A DNA stretch of 64,000 bases from Lachancea kluyveri NRRL Y-12651 (GCA_000149225.2 CM000690.1:248001-312000); one strand, 5' to 3'; positions 19,767 to 31,427 are shown, counted from the stretch's first letter. Made by a program: numbers and translations. The notes: generated by a model not told the origin, from the sequence alone.

Positions 19767-21203
19767 ATGTACAGGAGACCAATTACTTCACTACTACAGA
19801 AAAGACTGATGTCGCAAGAGGTCAAATTTACTGTTAATAATACCACAAGGGTCATTACTTTGAACAGACCTAAAAAGCTGAATGCTTTGAACGCGGAGAT
19901 GTGTAAGGTCATCTCGCCAACATTGAAGGAGTATGCCAAGAGTAACGTCAATAGCATTGTCATTATCAACTCTTCAAATGCGCCACGCTCCCTGTGTTCC
20001 GGTGGTGATGTAGCTTCGGTCGCTACGACCAATTTGGCACGTGATTTTACCGCTTCGACTGAATTCTTCACGGAAGAATACTCTTTGAATCTGCTGTTGG
20101 CTACCTACAACAAGCCTGTTGTCGTACTTATGGATGGTATTACTATGGGGGGTGGTGTTGGTTTGGCCACCCATGTTCCATTCCGCGTTGCGACTGAGAA
20201 CACCCGCTGGTGTATGCCGGAAATGGACATTGGCTTTTTCCCTGATGTTGGCGTCACTTTCTCTTTGCCCAGGATTACCACCGTTGGTGGTACCAATGCT
20301 CAATTGGGTGTATACCTGTGCTTAACAGGTGATCTTATTAGCGGTGCTGACGCTTATATTGCTGGTTTGGCTTCTCACTACATTCCAAGTGCTAACCTAC
20401 CCGACTTACAGGCTAGATTGGGGGAATTGGCAGTCCAGGAAGATTTGAATACCATGATGGCTATGACCAACATTGCATTGGAAGAATTTTCCACCGCATT
20501 ACCAGAAGGCTACTCTTTCAAGTATTCTGCCGAAGAATTGGACGTGATTGAGAAATGCTTTACTATGGATTCGGGTATCAATGGCATTCTGTCCTCCCTA
20601 AATGAGATCATTGCGTCTTCAAAACATTCTAATGAGGCCAAGTCTTTTGCACAGCTAACAAAGGACAAACTTTCGGCCAAGAGCCCAGTTTCATTACAAA
20701 TCGCCATTGAGCAATTCCGAAGAAATGTTCATAATGACATCGAGTCTTCCTTGAAACAGGATTTGATTACTGCTACCAACATGTGTTCAGAGCAGGAGTT
20801 GTGTGAATTTTCTCAAGCCACTAAGCATAAGTTGGTTGACAAGCAAAAGACCCCATACCCATGGACCAAGAAATCGTTAACCATTGAAGAGTTGTCTCGC
20901 TTGGTATCGCCAAAGGCTTCGCACCCGGTATCGCTAATCAAAAACTCCCTGGCAACCACCTGGAAGAAGTATCCTTACCATGACAAGTTTATGCTGCCAA
21001 CTGAACAAGCCTTGAAAAATTATATCACGGGTAACGACGGCTCTGGTAGATCCATGGCCGTCACTCTTGGTGATGTGGTCAAATACTTCACACAATATAA
21101 CGAACCAACAAGAGGCAAGTTGGGTGTTGAGTATTTGTGTAAACTGATTGTTCGCAGAAAATGTAGAGTGGGTGAGGTTGAAGCTTTGGAATGGAGAGAC
21201 TGA
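19767..21203 (+). CDS. EHD3: 3-hydroxyisobutyryl-CoA hydrolase, mitochondrial
   Basis: Enoyl-CoA hydratase/isomerase-family hydrolase of valine breakdown; also reported with the mitochondrial ribosome in S. cerevisiae. The 478 residues are close to the usual 500. The N-terminus MYRRPITSLLQKRLMS is a plausible presequence. The crotonase core shows VITLNRPKKLNALN, the oxyanion loop SLCSGGDV, MDGITMGGGVGL and WCMPEMDIGFFPDVG with its conserved Glu, followed by YLCLTGDLISGADA. The S. cerevisiae orthologue is YDR036C, next to KRS1 there; here KRS1 is 18 kb away. Confidence 0.95.
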   Translation: MYRRPITSLLQKRLMSQEVKFTVNNTTRVITLNRPKKLNALNAEMCKVISPTLKEYAKSNVNSIVIINSSNAPRSLCSGGDVASVATTNLARDFTASTEFFTEEYSLNLLLATYNKPVVVLMDGITMGGGVGLATHVPFRVATENTRWCMPEMDIGFFPDVGVTFSLPRITTVGGTNAQLGVYLCLTGDLISGADAYIAGLASHYIPSANLPDLQARLGELAVQEDLNTMMAMTNIALEEFSTALPEGYSFKYSAEELDVIEKCFTMDSGINGILSSLNEIIASSKHSNEAKSFAQLTKDKLSAKSPVSLQIAIEQFRRNVHNDIESSLKQDLITATNMCSEQELCEFSQATKHKLVDKQKTPYPWTKKSLTIEELSRLVSPKASHPVSLIKNSLATTWKKYPYHDKFMLPTEQALKNYITGNDGSGRSMAVTLGDVVKYFTQYNEPTRGKLGVEYLCKLIVRRKCRVGEVEALEWRD

Positions 21204-21304
21204 GCAACGTTGCAATTTTATGTCATTTTTTTTTGTCCTTCAACTGACCATGGTCTTACCGTTCCCTTCCTCTCATTCTTCAAAAAAAAAAAAAATTTTT
21301 TTAG

Positions 21305-21788
21305 CTACCTGCTCCGAATGAAATGCGTGTAAATAAATTCATATATGAAAATTGTGTATACCTCTGCTTTGATACCAGCATGATCAATAGTCATGACGTT
21401 AAACTCACATGTTGTCCCGGCATAATCTGTCACTTGGACTAGAACTAGGATGTGCACATCTATTCCGGAATTTTGAACCCGTTTTTGCCTTGACGTTGTA
21501 TTATCTAATGCCCATATATGCCTGTCATCAACATCGTTAAATAAGCAATAGTAGGTTTTTGGCAGCTAGAAAGAACAAAAGTTTGTCAGTTTAATTTCGC
21601 CTTCAAAGAAAAAAGGAATACGAAAGAGGAAGATAAATCATGTAAACAGTAAATTTTAAGTTTCTTTCTGATACCAAGTAATGTAAAAAATATCCACGTC
21701 AGTCACTTCACTATTCAATTACTGCATGACGTTTTTGGTTATGTATATAATCGAGCTTTCCAGGTAACTGCATCTCTTTCACAAACAT
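21305..21788 (-). CDS. Possible small spliced gene, unrecognised
   Basis: Minus strand between EHD3 and UBP14. A stretch of 86 codons (21565-21305) is open up to TAG but has no ATG at its head; it begins right after a pyrimidine-rich acceptor (TTCTTTCTAG). Upstream, ATG 21788 starts 22 codons (MFVKEMQLPGKLDYIHNQKR, then HA) that run into a GTAATT donor in the same phase. Splicing 21722-21566 (157 nt) would give 108 residues. The donor is unusual; a branch-like AACTGAC lies shortly before the acceptor. The second exon has ordinary protein composition (IWALDNTT, IDVHILVLVQVTDYAGT). I do not recognise a family, and the exon-1 assignment is the weaker part. Confidence 0.35.
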
Positions 21789-22050
21789 AGTTTTTTTGAT
21801 AGAATGACTGCAGCAGTATCAGGACTTGGTTCTATACAAAGATCAATTATTAAATTCTTACATCTCTTTTTTTTCTTGTAAATTACGTCTTTTAGGTTAT
21901 CCTGTTCGATTTCCGGAACTAAAGGGCGGTGTAATATTCCGAGGGTCCCGTCTACATAAGATCAGTGGCAAAATGTGGTTTCTACATCTTTTTCATGTAT
22001 AGTATATAGAAAGAAGGAAAAAAAAAAAGATAAAGTGCACTTTAGATATT
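21789..22050. other. Upstream region of UBP14
   Basis: About 260 bases before UBP14, with an A run next to the start. If the small gene at 21305-21788 is real this is a divergent promoter. Confidence 0.4.
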
Positions 22051-24348
22051 ATGGCTCTGGTGGAACAATTTAAAAATCTGGCTGTCCCTTCTTCTATTTA
22101 CAAAGATGACTGCGGTTACTGTTTCGAAACTATGTATAATAGCGATGATTCTACGAATCATCATTTAAACATCTGCCTTTCATGCTTCCAGAGTTTCTGC
22201 GTCGACCACGTTCACTTACATCAATCTATTGTTGGAAAAGAGCTGAGTGAGTCTCATGACCTGTATTTAAAGCTGAAGAAGACCAGGAAGCCCGAAGTTG
22301 AGGAGCAACGAATGGAGAAGAAATTGAAGTTGGAGGTGAAAGAACAATCGGAAGATGAGATTTACGAAACCAAATGGTGGGTTGTACAGATTCAAAACGG
22401 GTCTTCTAAACTGTTGATCTCTTCCGATTCTACCGTGGATCCCGTGGCTCAACGTAAAGTCTCGCAAATTATCCATGCACGCTCATCGGATTTCACTAGC
22501 ATGGCACAATCTTGGGAATTGGAGATTAAGCCTTGTATTCACGTCAAAAATTTACATACCCCATCAGGTGATCCAAAAGTGGTTTCTTCTCATTGTGATG
22601 ATTGCAATTTGTCCAACAACTTGTGGCTATGCTTACAGTGTGGTAACATTGGCTGTGGCAGAGAACAAGTGGGTATTGAAGGTAACTCTCACGCCTTGAA
22701 GCACTACCAACAGAATTCACAACATACTCTAGCCGTTAAACTGGGATCATTGAGCGCATCTACAGCGGATATATACTGTTACGCATGTGATGACGAGGTG
22801 AGGTTTGACGACGAACAACAATGGGTAAATCTCTTGAGTCACTGGGGCATAGACTTGCACAGCAGAACTGCGCAGGAAAAGACATTGGTGGAGCTCCAAG
22901 TTGAACAAAATATGAACTGGGATTTTCAAATGGTGGATTCAAAGGGCAATGAATTGAAACACTTGCCCGCTTCGAAAGAGTATGGTTGCGGGCTGAACAA
23001 TTTGGGCAACTCGTGTTACATGAACTCCGTCTTGCAAGTACTTTTTAATGGCGCTGTTCCTGATTGGTCATTAGAAGTTCTGGGTGACTTTCCGCGTGAT
23101 GTAGTATATCCCTCTACTAACTTGAAGTGCCAACTGATCAAATTAAGGAATGCAATCAAACGAAACCCTTCTGATTATACTACGGGTATCAAGCCTTCTA
23201 CTTTTAAGAGGTGTATTGGCGAGTCTCATGAAGAGTTTAGTTCTGGTAGACAACAGGATGCCATGGAATTTTTTACTTATTTTATCGATGAACTAGACAA
23301 AAAATTGTTTTCCAGGGGTTCCAATCCGAACGATCAGCTGAGGTTTACTATGGAAGACAGATTGGAATGTAATAATTGCCATTGTGTCAAATACACTGAG
23401 CAAGTTAGCGAGGCGATTCAAATTCCATTGCTAGATAATGACGAAAAGCAAGATTTGTGTGAACGGATCCGCGCATACTTTCAGGGGGAAGTTCTTGAAT
23501 TTAAGTGCCCTGGATGTAATGCGACAACAATTGCTACTAAAAGTTCAGGATTTAAAACTTTCCCCAACACTTTAATAGTTAATCCTGTCAGAATTAAACT
23601 GGAAAACTGGATTCCAGTGAAAACTAACAATGAGCTAGAAATACCAGGTGTTACTGTTGAAGATGATCTTAAGTTAAGCCTATCCGAATTTAAGTCATCA
23701 GGTTTCAACAAAGATACTGAAAAATTAATGCCAGACGATGAACACGATTCTGGCTTTCAACCAAATGAATCCAGTGTCAATCAACTGATCGAAATGGGCT
23801 TTACCAAAAATGCGGCTACAAGATCTCTATTCAACACCGGTAATGGCCAAGCTGAAACTGCTATGGACTGGTTGTTTCAACACATGGACGATCCAGATTT
23901 GAATATGGAATTCGTGGCTCCTGTGACAAAATCAAAGCATGAGGTTAGCCCTGAGTCTTTGGAAAATATGGTTTCTATGGGATTGGACCCAAAGTTATGT
24001 TGTAAAGCCTTACTCTTAAACAATGGAGATATCAATACCAGTGTGGAATGGGTTTTCAACAACATGGACGACGATGGCGAGCTTGAGGAAGAAAATCAGG
24101 AATCAAGCGAAAACGCTAGAAAATATGGTGATCCAGATGCTTCCTTGGCCCAATACACTCTAAGAGCGGTTATATGCCATAAAGGTAACTCTGTTCAATC
24201 TGGTCACTACGTTGCATTCATTAAAAAGAACGTTGACGGTCAAGTCAAATGGGCTTTGTACAATGACGAAAAAATTGTTGTTGCAGACGATATTGCGAAC
24301 ATTGAGGAAATTAAGAAAAATGGCTACGTTTACTTGTTTTCAAAGTGA
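22051..24348 (+). CDS. UBP14: Ubiquitin-specific protease Ubp14
   Basis: Disassembles free, unanchored polyubiquitin chains (orthologue of human USP5), feeding the ubiquitin pool. It has 765 residues (usual 781). Domains in order: a zinc-finger UBP domain with CDDC, CLQCGNIGC and HALKHYQ (about residues 165-250); the USP core with Cys box GLNNLGNSCYMN, catalytic Cys322; two UBA domains inside the core (NQLIEMGFTKNAATRSL and ENMVSMGLDPKLCCKAL); and the His box SGHYVAF with His719. The layout and catalytic residues are complete. It is the YBR058C orthologue. Confidence 0.96.
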   Translation: MALVEQFKNLAVPSSIYKDDCGYCFETMYNSDDSTNHHLNICLSCFQSFCVDHVHLHQSIVGKELSESHDLYLKLKKTRKPEVEEQRMEKKLKLEVKEQSEDEIYETKWWVVQIQNGSSKLLISSDSTVDPVAQRKVSQIIHARSSDFTSMAQSWELEIKPCIHVKNLHTPSGDPKVVSSHCDDCNLSNNLWLCLQCGNIGCGREQVGIEGNSHALKHYQQNSQHTLAVKLGSLSASTADIYCYACDDEVRFDDEQQWVNLLSHWGIDLHSRTAQEKTLVELQVEQNMNWDFQMVDSKGNELKHLPASKEYGCGLNNLGNSCYMNSVLQVLFNGAVPDWSLEVLGDFPRDVVYPSTNLKCQLIKLRNAIKRNPSDYTTGIKPSTFKRCIGESHEEFSSGRQQDAMEFFTYFIDELDKKLFSRGSNPNDQLRFTMEDRLECNNCHCVKYTEQVSEAIQIPLLDNDEKQDLCERIRAYFQGEVLEFKCPGCNATTIATKSSGFKTFPNTLIVNPVRIKLENWIPVKTNNELEIPGVTVEDDLKLSLSEFKSSGFNKDTEKLMPDDEHDSGFQPNESSVNQLIEMGFTKNAATRSLFNTGNGQAETAMDWLFQHMDDPDLNMEFVAPVTKSKHEVSPESLENMVSMGLDPKLCCKALLLNNGDINTSVEWVFNNMDDDGELEEENQESSENARKYGDPDASLAQYTLRAVICHKGNSVQSGHYVAFIKKNVDGQVKWALYNDEKIVVADDIANIEEIKKNGYVYLFSK

Positions 24349-24852
24349 AATTTAATTCTTCTTATAGCTTTGAAGCTTCGGCGCCAATTTAAATCCTTTT
24401 CAATCTTCGATGCTTAGAGATTAGCTGCAACAAAGTGCTTTTTTTTTTCTTTTTGTTTTTTTTTCCTTGACCATTTGTGTTGGTGTAACTTTATAGGGAA
24501 AGCTTGGCAATTCGACTTGATGACTCGCCATATATGTTCAACAGGGTTACTCTCTTCCATCAACGTACTATGGATGTATGATTGCTGTATTCAAACAAGA
24601 TGTGTTTCTTTTTTATATCCAAATTGTTGCCTATATGATATTTTAATGCATCTGAGTACCACAGTATTAGAGTGTTAGGTAACAAAAACAGCATTATCAC
24701 TTTTTACAAAAGTTAAAGTTCATAAGGTATCTAATTCTAAAAGAATGTTGAAGTTAGTTGATAAATATTGTGATGGATCATTATATACGTATTCGATAAA
24801 GTAGTCTCGATAAATTTTTGCCACTTAGCGTAATCTCTGAAGGAGGTTCTCT
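24349..24852. other. Intergenic region UBP14 / MUM2
   Basis: About 500 bases of AT-rich sequence with T runs near 24440-24470; MUM2 promoter. Nothing else recognised. Confidence 0.5.
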
Positions 24853-25997
24853 ATGGCAGATCCGCGGAAGTATCACAACTTAAAGCGACAGACACGAACT
24901 TATACCATGCACTCTAATGGTTTCATGGGATATGTGAGTATTATTATTGATGAATACTCTCGAGTATTTTTTTTTTATCCTTTTGCTCACATCACTAACT
25001 CAGAAATCTTATGTAACAGCACCAGAACTTTGAATCCCAACAACAAGGTTTAGAAACATCATTCGCAAATTTGTCATTTGGGCAGGGGAGTATATATGAG
25101 ACCAAAGATTCTGAAAACAAAAAGATGAACAACAACGGTCAAGGTATAGATTCGATGAATACATCGCTATCGAACCCTATCATCCCACATGGTTCCAATG
25201 TTTTGAATACACCCACTTCAATGTCCACTGTAGCCAGCTTTACTGCGCCAACTCCTTCTTCACATTTTCATAATAACAGCAGGAGTAGCAATTCTAGTAT
25301 GGACGCTAGTAACCAGAGCAATACAAACGCTAGCTCTTATTGGAACGTGGAGCAGAGAGAGACTGATGGGAACAACCCAGGCACAGCGGGTACATTAACA
25401 GCAAGTAGTATCATGGATGATGGTAGCACTAAAAGTTCGGGTTTCAATACCACGTTTGGGTCATCTGCGGGACACCACGGTAATGATAATTTAGGGTCTC
25501 TTAAATTGGAATTGCAGTTGAAGGAAACGCAGATAGAATCGCTGGAGAGCGAAATTCAAAAGTTGAAGGTTGTTTTTAATCAGGGATTAACTTTTAAGCA
25601 ACAAGAACAAAAGCAAAAACAACAAATGCATACGAGTTCGGACTCTAACGTCCAAATTCCTATTAGTTTAGAGACGATTTTTTCCAAGTTGTCGGCATCG
25701 CTGCAGAGGAAAGATGAAGAGTTGGAAGAGACTAAGAAACGGTTAGAAAGCATAATAACGGCTATTGCGTTAAACCCAAGCAATTCGGTCACCAAGTTTG
25801 GACGATACGACGAAGAAACTTTAGCTCATAAAATGGTTGTTAGATTGGAAATGCTGACCAAGGAAAACCAAGAGATGGCAAAAATGTTGGGCTACGGCAG
25901 ATCGAAGGAGACTCACATCGAACTGGAACTGTTAAAAAAGGAAAATCAACAACTGAAGGAAAGGATTGAGCAACTAGAGAAACAAATGGAAAGGTAG
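24853..25997 (+). CDS. MUM2: Mum2, subunit of the meiotic m6A methyltransferase, spliced
   Basis: WTAP-like partner of Ime4 and Slz1 in the mRNA N6-adenosine methyltransferase that promotes meiosis (family knowledge). Exon 1 is 24853-24933 (27 codons, ending NGFMGY). The intron 24934-25019 (86 nt) has donor GTGAGT, branch CACTAAC and acceptor AACAG; exon 2 is 25020-25997. The product is 352 residues (about 366 in S. cerevisiae). The middle is Ser/Asn-rich and disordered; the C-terminal half is coiled coil (LKETQIESLESEIQKLK, LQRKDEELEETKKRLES, and KKENQQLKERIEQLEKQMER at the end). Without splicing, exon 2 has no ATG near its head. GTGAGT is a weak donor for yeast; GTATGT is usual. It is the YBR057C orthologue. 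Confidence 0.85.
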
Positions 25998-26334
25998 CAG
26001 AGGCCAATATCTCACCGCATACTTTGTACACGAACTCACACCCACACGGGCTTAATTTTTCTAACATTACAGAACATTTATTTGCTAGGCAAGCATTGCG
26101 TCCACAATGATTTGTGTTCAAGTCATTCATTCATTCATTCATTCATTCACTTATGCATTTCTCCATCCACTAATTGGTCTCCTTTTGTCTTTTTTTTTTT
26201 TACCTTTTCGTTTTTCCTTGCCTTTCCTTTCATTGGTCAACGTACGTATTAGCTAGATATAGGCATGATTGCTATCCACAAACAAACGTACAAATACGAA
26301 ACAAGCTAAATATAAATCAACAGATACTGTTTAC

Positions 26335-26369
<35 letters not shown>

Positions 26370-26497
26370 GTCCACCTTTACGCATTTGGTCTTCTTTCTT
26401 TTTAAACAGCATAAATAAATACGTAAATCAAAGTGAGAAAAAACACATAGAAAATCCATTTTCATCCTCCCGCAATTAAAATAGAGAAAAAAATACC
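25998..26497. repeat. MUM2/ARO3 3' flanks with two microsatellites
   Basis: Convergent 3' flanks holding a tetranucleotide run (ATTC, six copies, 26124-26149) and a TAA/AAT run of about 12 copies (26335-26369). The TAA run creates an Asn-rich frame that is not a gene. Confidence 0.85.
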
Positions 26498-28022
<1,525 letters not shown>

Positions 28023-28196
28023 TCAAAAGCACACATCACAACACATTTGAAAAATACAACAACAGAGTAAAGCTTTACAGCATGTTCCGCAACAGCTGTC
28101 ACCTTGTTTCTGTGGCGGCGGTTGTTGGATATAAACAGGCTGTGTTACTGGCTGAGCATAATACATTGGCTGTTGTGGATAGTAGTGGCGTGGCAT
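28023..28196 (-). CDS. Small cysteine-rich CYSTM protein
   Basis: A 57-residue protein, MPRHYYPQQPMYYAQPVTQP at the front and a C-terminal cysteine-rich membrane module (SCCGTCCKALLCCCIFQMCC, then DVCF). This Pro/Gln/Tyr-rich head and CCxxC tail is the CYSTM family, palmitoylated plasma-membrane tail proteins linked to metal and stress tolerance. S. cerevisiae has two at the matching sites, YBR056W-A and YDR034W-B (51-66 residues), so this is their single counterpart. The A-rich leader before the ATG and the in-frame stop 6 codons upstream fix the start. Confidence 0.88.
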   Translation of the reverse strand: MPRHYYPQQPMYYAQPVTQPVYIQQPPPQKQGDSCCGTCCKALLCCCIFQMCCDVCF

Positions 28197-29010
28197 TGCT
28201 TTTTTCTTTTTTCTTTATTTGGTGTGTTGCTCTGTGCTGTATCGTTGTCTTGAACAGTGGTGAAGTGTGAACTATTACACTTTGTAAAATAAAACCGAAA
28301 CGCTGTTCTTATAAGTATCGCTCAGGAGCAGTTCAAGATAGGCCAAAAATAACGGAGCTGTGTGAGGCGTAATTGTTGCTAATGCTGCAATGAGCGTCAC
28401 AAGCCCTGATGACACTTAAGTCTTCTCTCTGCCACCTACAGTGCGACATATCTGCGCCTCGCTGTTATGAGGCTGGCGCCAGAAGACCGATATAGGCTCA
28501 AAATACAGGGTTTCCAATACTGGAGACCTGGATATATTTTAGGTTCGTAACGTCTGGGATTCGAAGCCTTGGTGGCTTCTGTTCCGTGGCGTGGGAGGTC
28601 GCTCCTTCGCCACCATTCCTTTGGGTGCAGGTGTTGACGGGTCTGCTTCTGTGGCCTTAAGGACATTCTACGTCTATCAAAAAAAAACTGTACCGTATGG
28701 GTAAAAAACAAGGAGATTTGTAATAAGCGTTGGTGTTTTGACTTTGTATACGATGCTTTGACACTCGGCATATAATGAAGAAATGCATATTTTCTACTCT
28801 TCTCGATGCCACTGGGTGATCTTCCTACGTTTCACATGGTAAACTATCGAAAAACAGAGAAATTCCGATTGTGTTCTTGTATTGCCCTGTAGATGCTTAT
28901 GCCCTCTCGAGCACGTATCTTAGCCAAGAAATATACTTTACTTGTATCTTATGCATGTATCCATTAGATAGCTTTCTATATGCTAGTTTTGAGACGGGGA
29001 AGAAAAAGAG
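28197..29010. other. Intergenic region CYSTM gene / tRNA-Gln
   Basis: About 800 bases, somewhat GC-richer in 28480-28640. An open frame on the minus strand (28436-28771, 111 codons) has Arg/Ser/Trp-rich composition and no family I know. GGGATTCGAAGCC near 28557 resembles a Pol III B box, but no matching A box was found. Confidence 0.35.
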
Positions 29011-29082
29011 AGGTCCTACCCGGATTCGAACCGGGGTTGTCCGGATCAAAACCGAAAGTGATAACCACTACACTATAGGACC
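29011..29082 (-). tRNA. tQ(UUG): tRNA-Gln (UUG)
   Basis: A 72-base cloverleaf on the minus strand with no intron. It begins GGTCCTATAGTGTAGTGG, has anticodon TTG within CGGTTTTGATCCG, and T arm CCCCGGTTCGAATCCGGG. It differs at the acceptor stem from the S. cerevisiae gene by compensating changes. Several T bases follow its 3' end (AAAAAG read on the plus strand at 29002-29007). Confidence 0.97.
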
Positions 29083-29601
29083 ATTAGAACAAGCTCTCTG
29101 GCACGCTTTCGAGGCTTGAATATTTTTAGTACTATTTGACCATGTATTTTGAATAATAGTGCAGCGAAGCACTGATGAAACGTCGTGGACTTCAATCCTG
29201 CCAACTATTACGCGACTGCTGGCCTGGCAAGTTTATTTAAATAGAGCTTTCTTTTTGTACAGCCTTTCTGATTGGTGTAGTGTAGCTATCCAGAATGGAA
29301 CATAGCAGTGTCACTTACCCTTAATTGTGTACATACTGTAGTTAATTTTATGTTTCAACTGCCATTGCATTTATATAACAATCATGTTGACAAGAAGTTT
29401 ACGTCTTCTGTCAAGCAAAATTTAAAACGAAGCTAGATTACCAAAAAAAAAAAAGAAAGAAAGAAAAGTGAATATAAAAGATGGAGAAACTAAAGATTGT
29501 ATAGACTCAAACACAGCATTATGAAGCCTAGAAAAAAAAGTTTTTTTGTTTGATTTAAAAGCCTCTTGCCGAAATTCTGTCGTCCTAGGTTTTCACATGC
29601 T
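29083..29601. other. Intergenic region tRNA-Gln / GH5 gene
   Basis: About 520 bases upstream of tRNA-Gln and downstream of the glucosidase gene. No LTR remnant was seen here, unlike the next two tRNA genes. Nothing else recognised. Confidence 0.5.
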
Positions 29602-31080
29602 TTAATACTTGTTGAATTCATTCAAGGCACGCTCATAACCTTGTTCCCATTCCCACATGTATTCGCTATCACCTTTTTCACCAACGTACTGCTCCCTACG
29701 TGCATTTTTCCAAAAATGAGTTCTACCAACCCTTGAATTGTTGAAATTGGAAAACGAAATGATGTCCTGCACTGCTGTCTTTATCCCGTCTTCGAACCTC
29801 CAGTGTTCAAAATTTTCCCCGCCTTTATCCTTCCAATAGTCGATATGCTCATTGATAATATCACGGATAGTATCGTCGCCGACAGTAGGTTTGTTTTGGT
29901 GTCTTTTTGGGATAGCACCCTTGTTGATCATTGGTACAAATCCCCATTCGCCACCATCTCCGTGTTCAAATTTGAGAGACCAAAAGAACCAACCCCAGCT
30001 GGCACGCTCTTGGAAAAGTTTTGTTTGCGTCGAACCAAAATCTACCACGCTTTCATCTCTGTTCCTGTCAGTTTTACTCCAAGTAGCCTCATCGAGAACA
30101 CAAGAAAACTCGCCGACAACATAATCCGCTTTATCCTTTGGAAAGTTAATGGTATTTGGTAGTTCCTCGATAATTTGTGTTGCAGACTTGCCTCTGTCTT
30201 CTTCAGAAAAACAACGATACACATGAGAATCGATGACCACGTCATTGGATAAGCCCACTTCTTTCAACCAATCGGCCCACTGCTCGGGCCACCATCCGTC
30301 AGATATCACTATTGGCAACGTCGGATCTAACTTTCTAACGTTGTTGACCGCCATGGCATAATAACGTTTTTCTCCAGTGGGAGAATTGTTGAAGCTTGCC
30401 TCATTGACGACCTGTAATCCAATTATATTTTCGTTTTCTTTGCATACGCCATCGACAATAAAGGGTAAAATTTTTTTGGCAACCGTTTTAACATATTCTT
30501 CGTTCCTGAAAAATGTTGCACCTTGTCCATTTCCCTCACCACTGTGTGCATCTCCATTTGCTCCTCCAGGTAGGCCATGCAAATCGATTAGTACACCTAT
30601 TTCGTAGCTACGCGCCTTTTCAACAATTGTTTTGAAGTAGTCCCAAGGCTTGGCCTTTTCGTAGACCTCTTTGATATCACTAAATTTCATACTATCAGTC
30701 ACAAAAGCTCCATTTCCGACGTGCCAATAGCCAATTGGTATTCTGATAGCAGTAATGTCGGCTTCATTCTTCAACCACTCCCAGTCTTGGTCGGTAGGGA
30801 AGCTTTGGTAATGTTCGGCTAGCTTTCTAGCCACATCATCGACCGATGAGTTTTGGATCTGTGCAGAGATTGCATCATATTCATTATCACCACCTGAAGA
30901 GAATAACGAGTCATACATGTAACTCTCTAGAAGAAACAACGAACCGAAATTTACACCATGATTGTACCGGTTTTGATAAATGTGTTTCTTAGTGATTTCA
31001 TTGGCGGGAGGCAATGAGGGAAGGGAAACATTGTTCGAAATTTTAGCTTCTTGATACTTCTGTCTTATTTTATTGAACAT
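29602..31080 (-). CDS. GH5 family glucosidase, YBR056W type
   Basis: Member of glycoside hydrolase family 5, related to exo-1,3-beta-glucanases but without a signal peptide, so probably intracellular. It has 492 residues (501 for S. cerevisiae YBR056W). Visible family signs: NHGVNFGSLFLLE near the start, ITAIRIPIGYWHVG, LIDLHGLPGGANG, the acid/base glutamate in LQVVNEAS and the nucleophile in VVGEFSCVL, then WGWFFWSLKFEHGDGGEW. The substrate is not known to me; fungal relatives include ceramide- and ergosterol-glucoside cleaving enzymes, which would suit a yeast that also has a sphingolipid desaturase, but that is inference. Confidence 0.92.
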   Translation of the reverse strand: MFNKIRQKYQEAKISNNVSLPSLPPANEITKKHIYQNRYNHGVNFGSLFLLESYMYDSLFSSGGDNEYDAISAQIQNSSVDDVARKLAEHYQSFPTDQDWEWLKNEADITAIRIPIGYWHVGNGAFVTDSMKFSDIKEVYEKAKPWDYFKTIVEKARSYEIGVLIDLHGLPGGANGDAHSGEGNGQGATFFRNEEYVKTVAKKILPFIVDGVCKENENIIGLQVVNEASFNNSPTGEKRYYAMAVNNVRKLDPTLPIVISDGWWPEQWADWLKEVGLSNDVVIDSHVYRCFSEEDRGKSATQIIEELPNTINFPKDKADYVVGEFSCVLDEATWSKTDRNRDESVVDFGSTQTKLFQERASWGWFFWSLKFEHGDGGEWGFVPMINKGAIPKRHQNKPTVGDDTIRDIINEHIDYWKDKGGENFEHWRFEDGIKTAVQDIISFSNFNNSRVGRTHFWKNARREQYVGEKGDSEYMWEWEQGYERALNEFNKY

Positions 31081-31427
31081 TATTTGCTTTTTCTAGTCTA
31101 GGATGCTGAAAAGTTGAGAGATTGCTAACTAGCTTTTCTGTTCTCCTGTATTTAAACCCCTAAACAAGAGCAATAAATGAGGCGGAAGAATTTGACAGCT
31201 TCCCTAAAAAAAATCTAAAGAAGGCATAAACTAATCAAAAAGAATCTCGCAAAGCGGTCAGTTCGTTCAAAAAAATGCAGCTAATGGCTGAATATGAGCA
31301 AGAAAAGTGAATAAGAAAACCCTTGGAATCCTCCACCAAAGGAATTACTAGATATTGAACAATTTGGAAAAAAAAAAAAGAAGGCCATCAATAATTGTTC
31401 GCTATTGAATAGCGATGCAAAAAGATA
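31081..31427. other. Promoter of the GH5 gene, 3' flank of tRNA-Asp
   Basis: About 350 bases of AT-rich sequence. An A run (31367-31378) is present. No LTR match seen. Confidence 0.5.

Noticed and set aside
20934-21215. Minus-strand frames inside EHD3 and other long genes
   Set aside because: They overlap well-supported coding genes and follow the codon bias of the opposite strand.
26281-26480. Asn-rich frame downstream of ARO3
   Set aside because: Produced by the TAA/AAT microsatellite at 26335-26369.
28540-28575. GGGATTCGAAGCC as a Pol III B box of a new RNA gene
   Set aside because: No A box at a suitable distance and no cloverleaf could be folded by eye.
28436-28771. Minus-strand frame of 111 codons upstream of tRNA-Gln
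   Set aside because: Starts with ATG, but Arg/Ser/Trp-rich composition without any recognised motif or partner in S. cerevisiae; kept only as a note on the interval.
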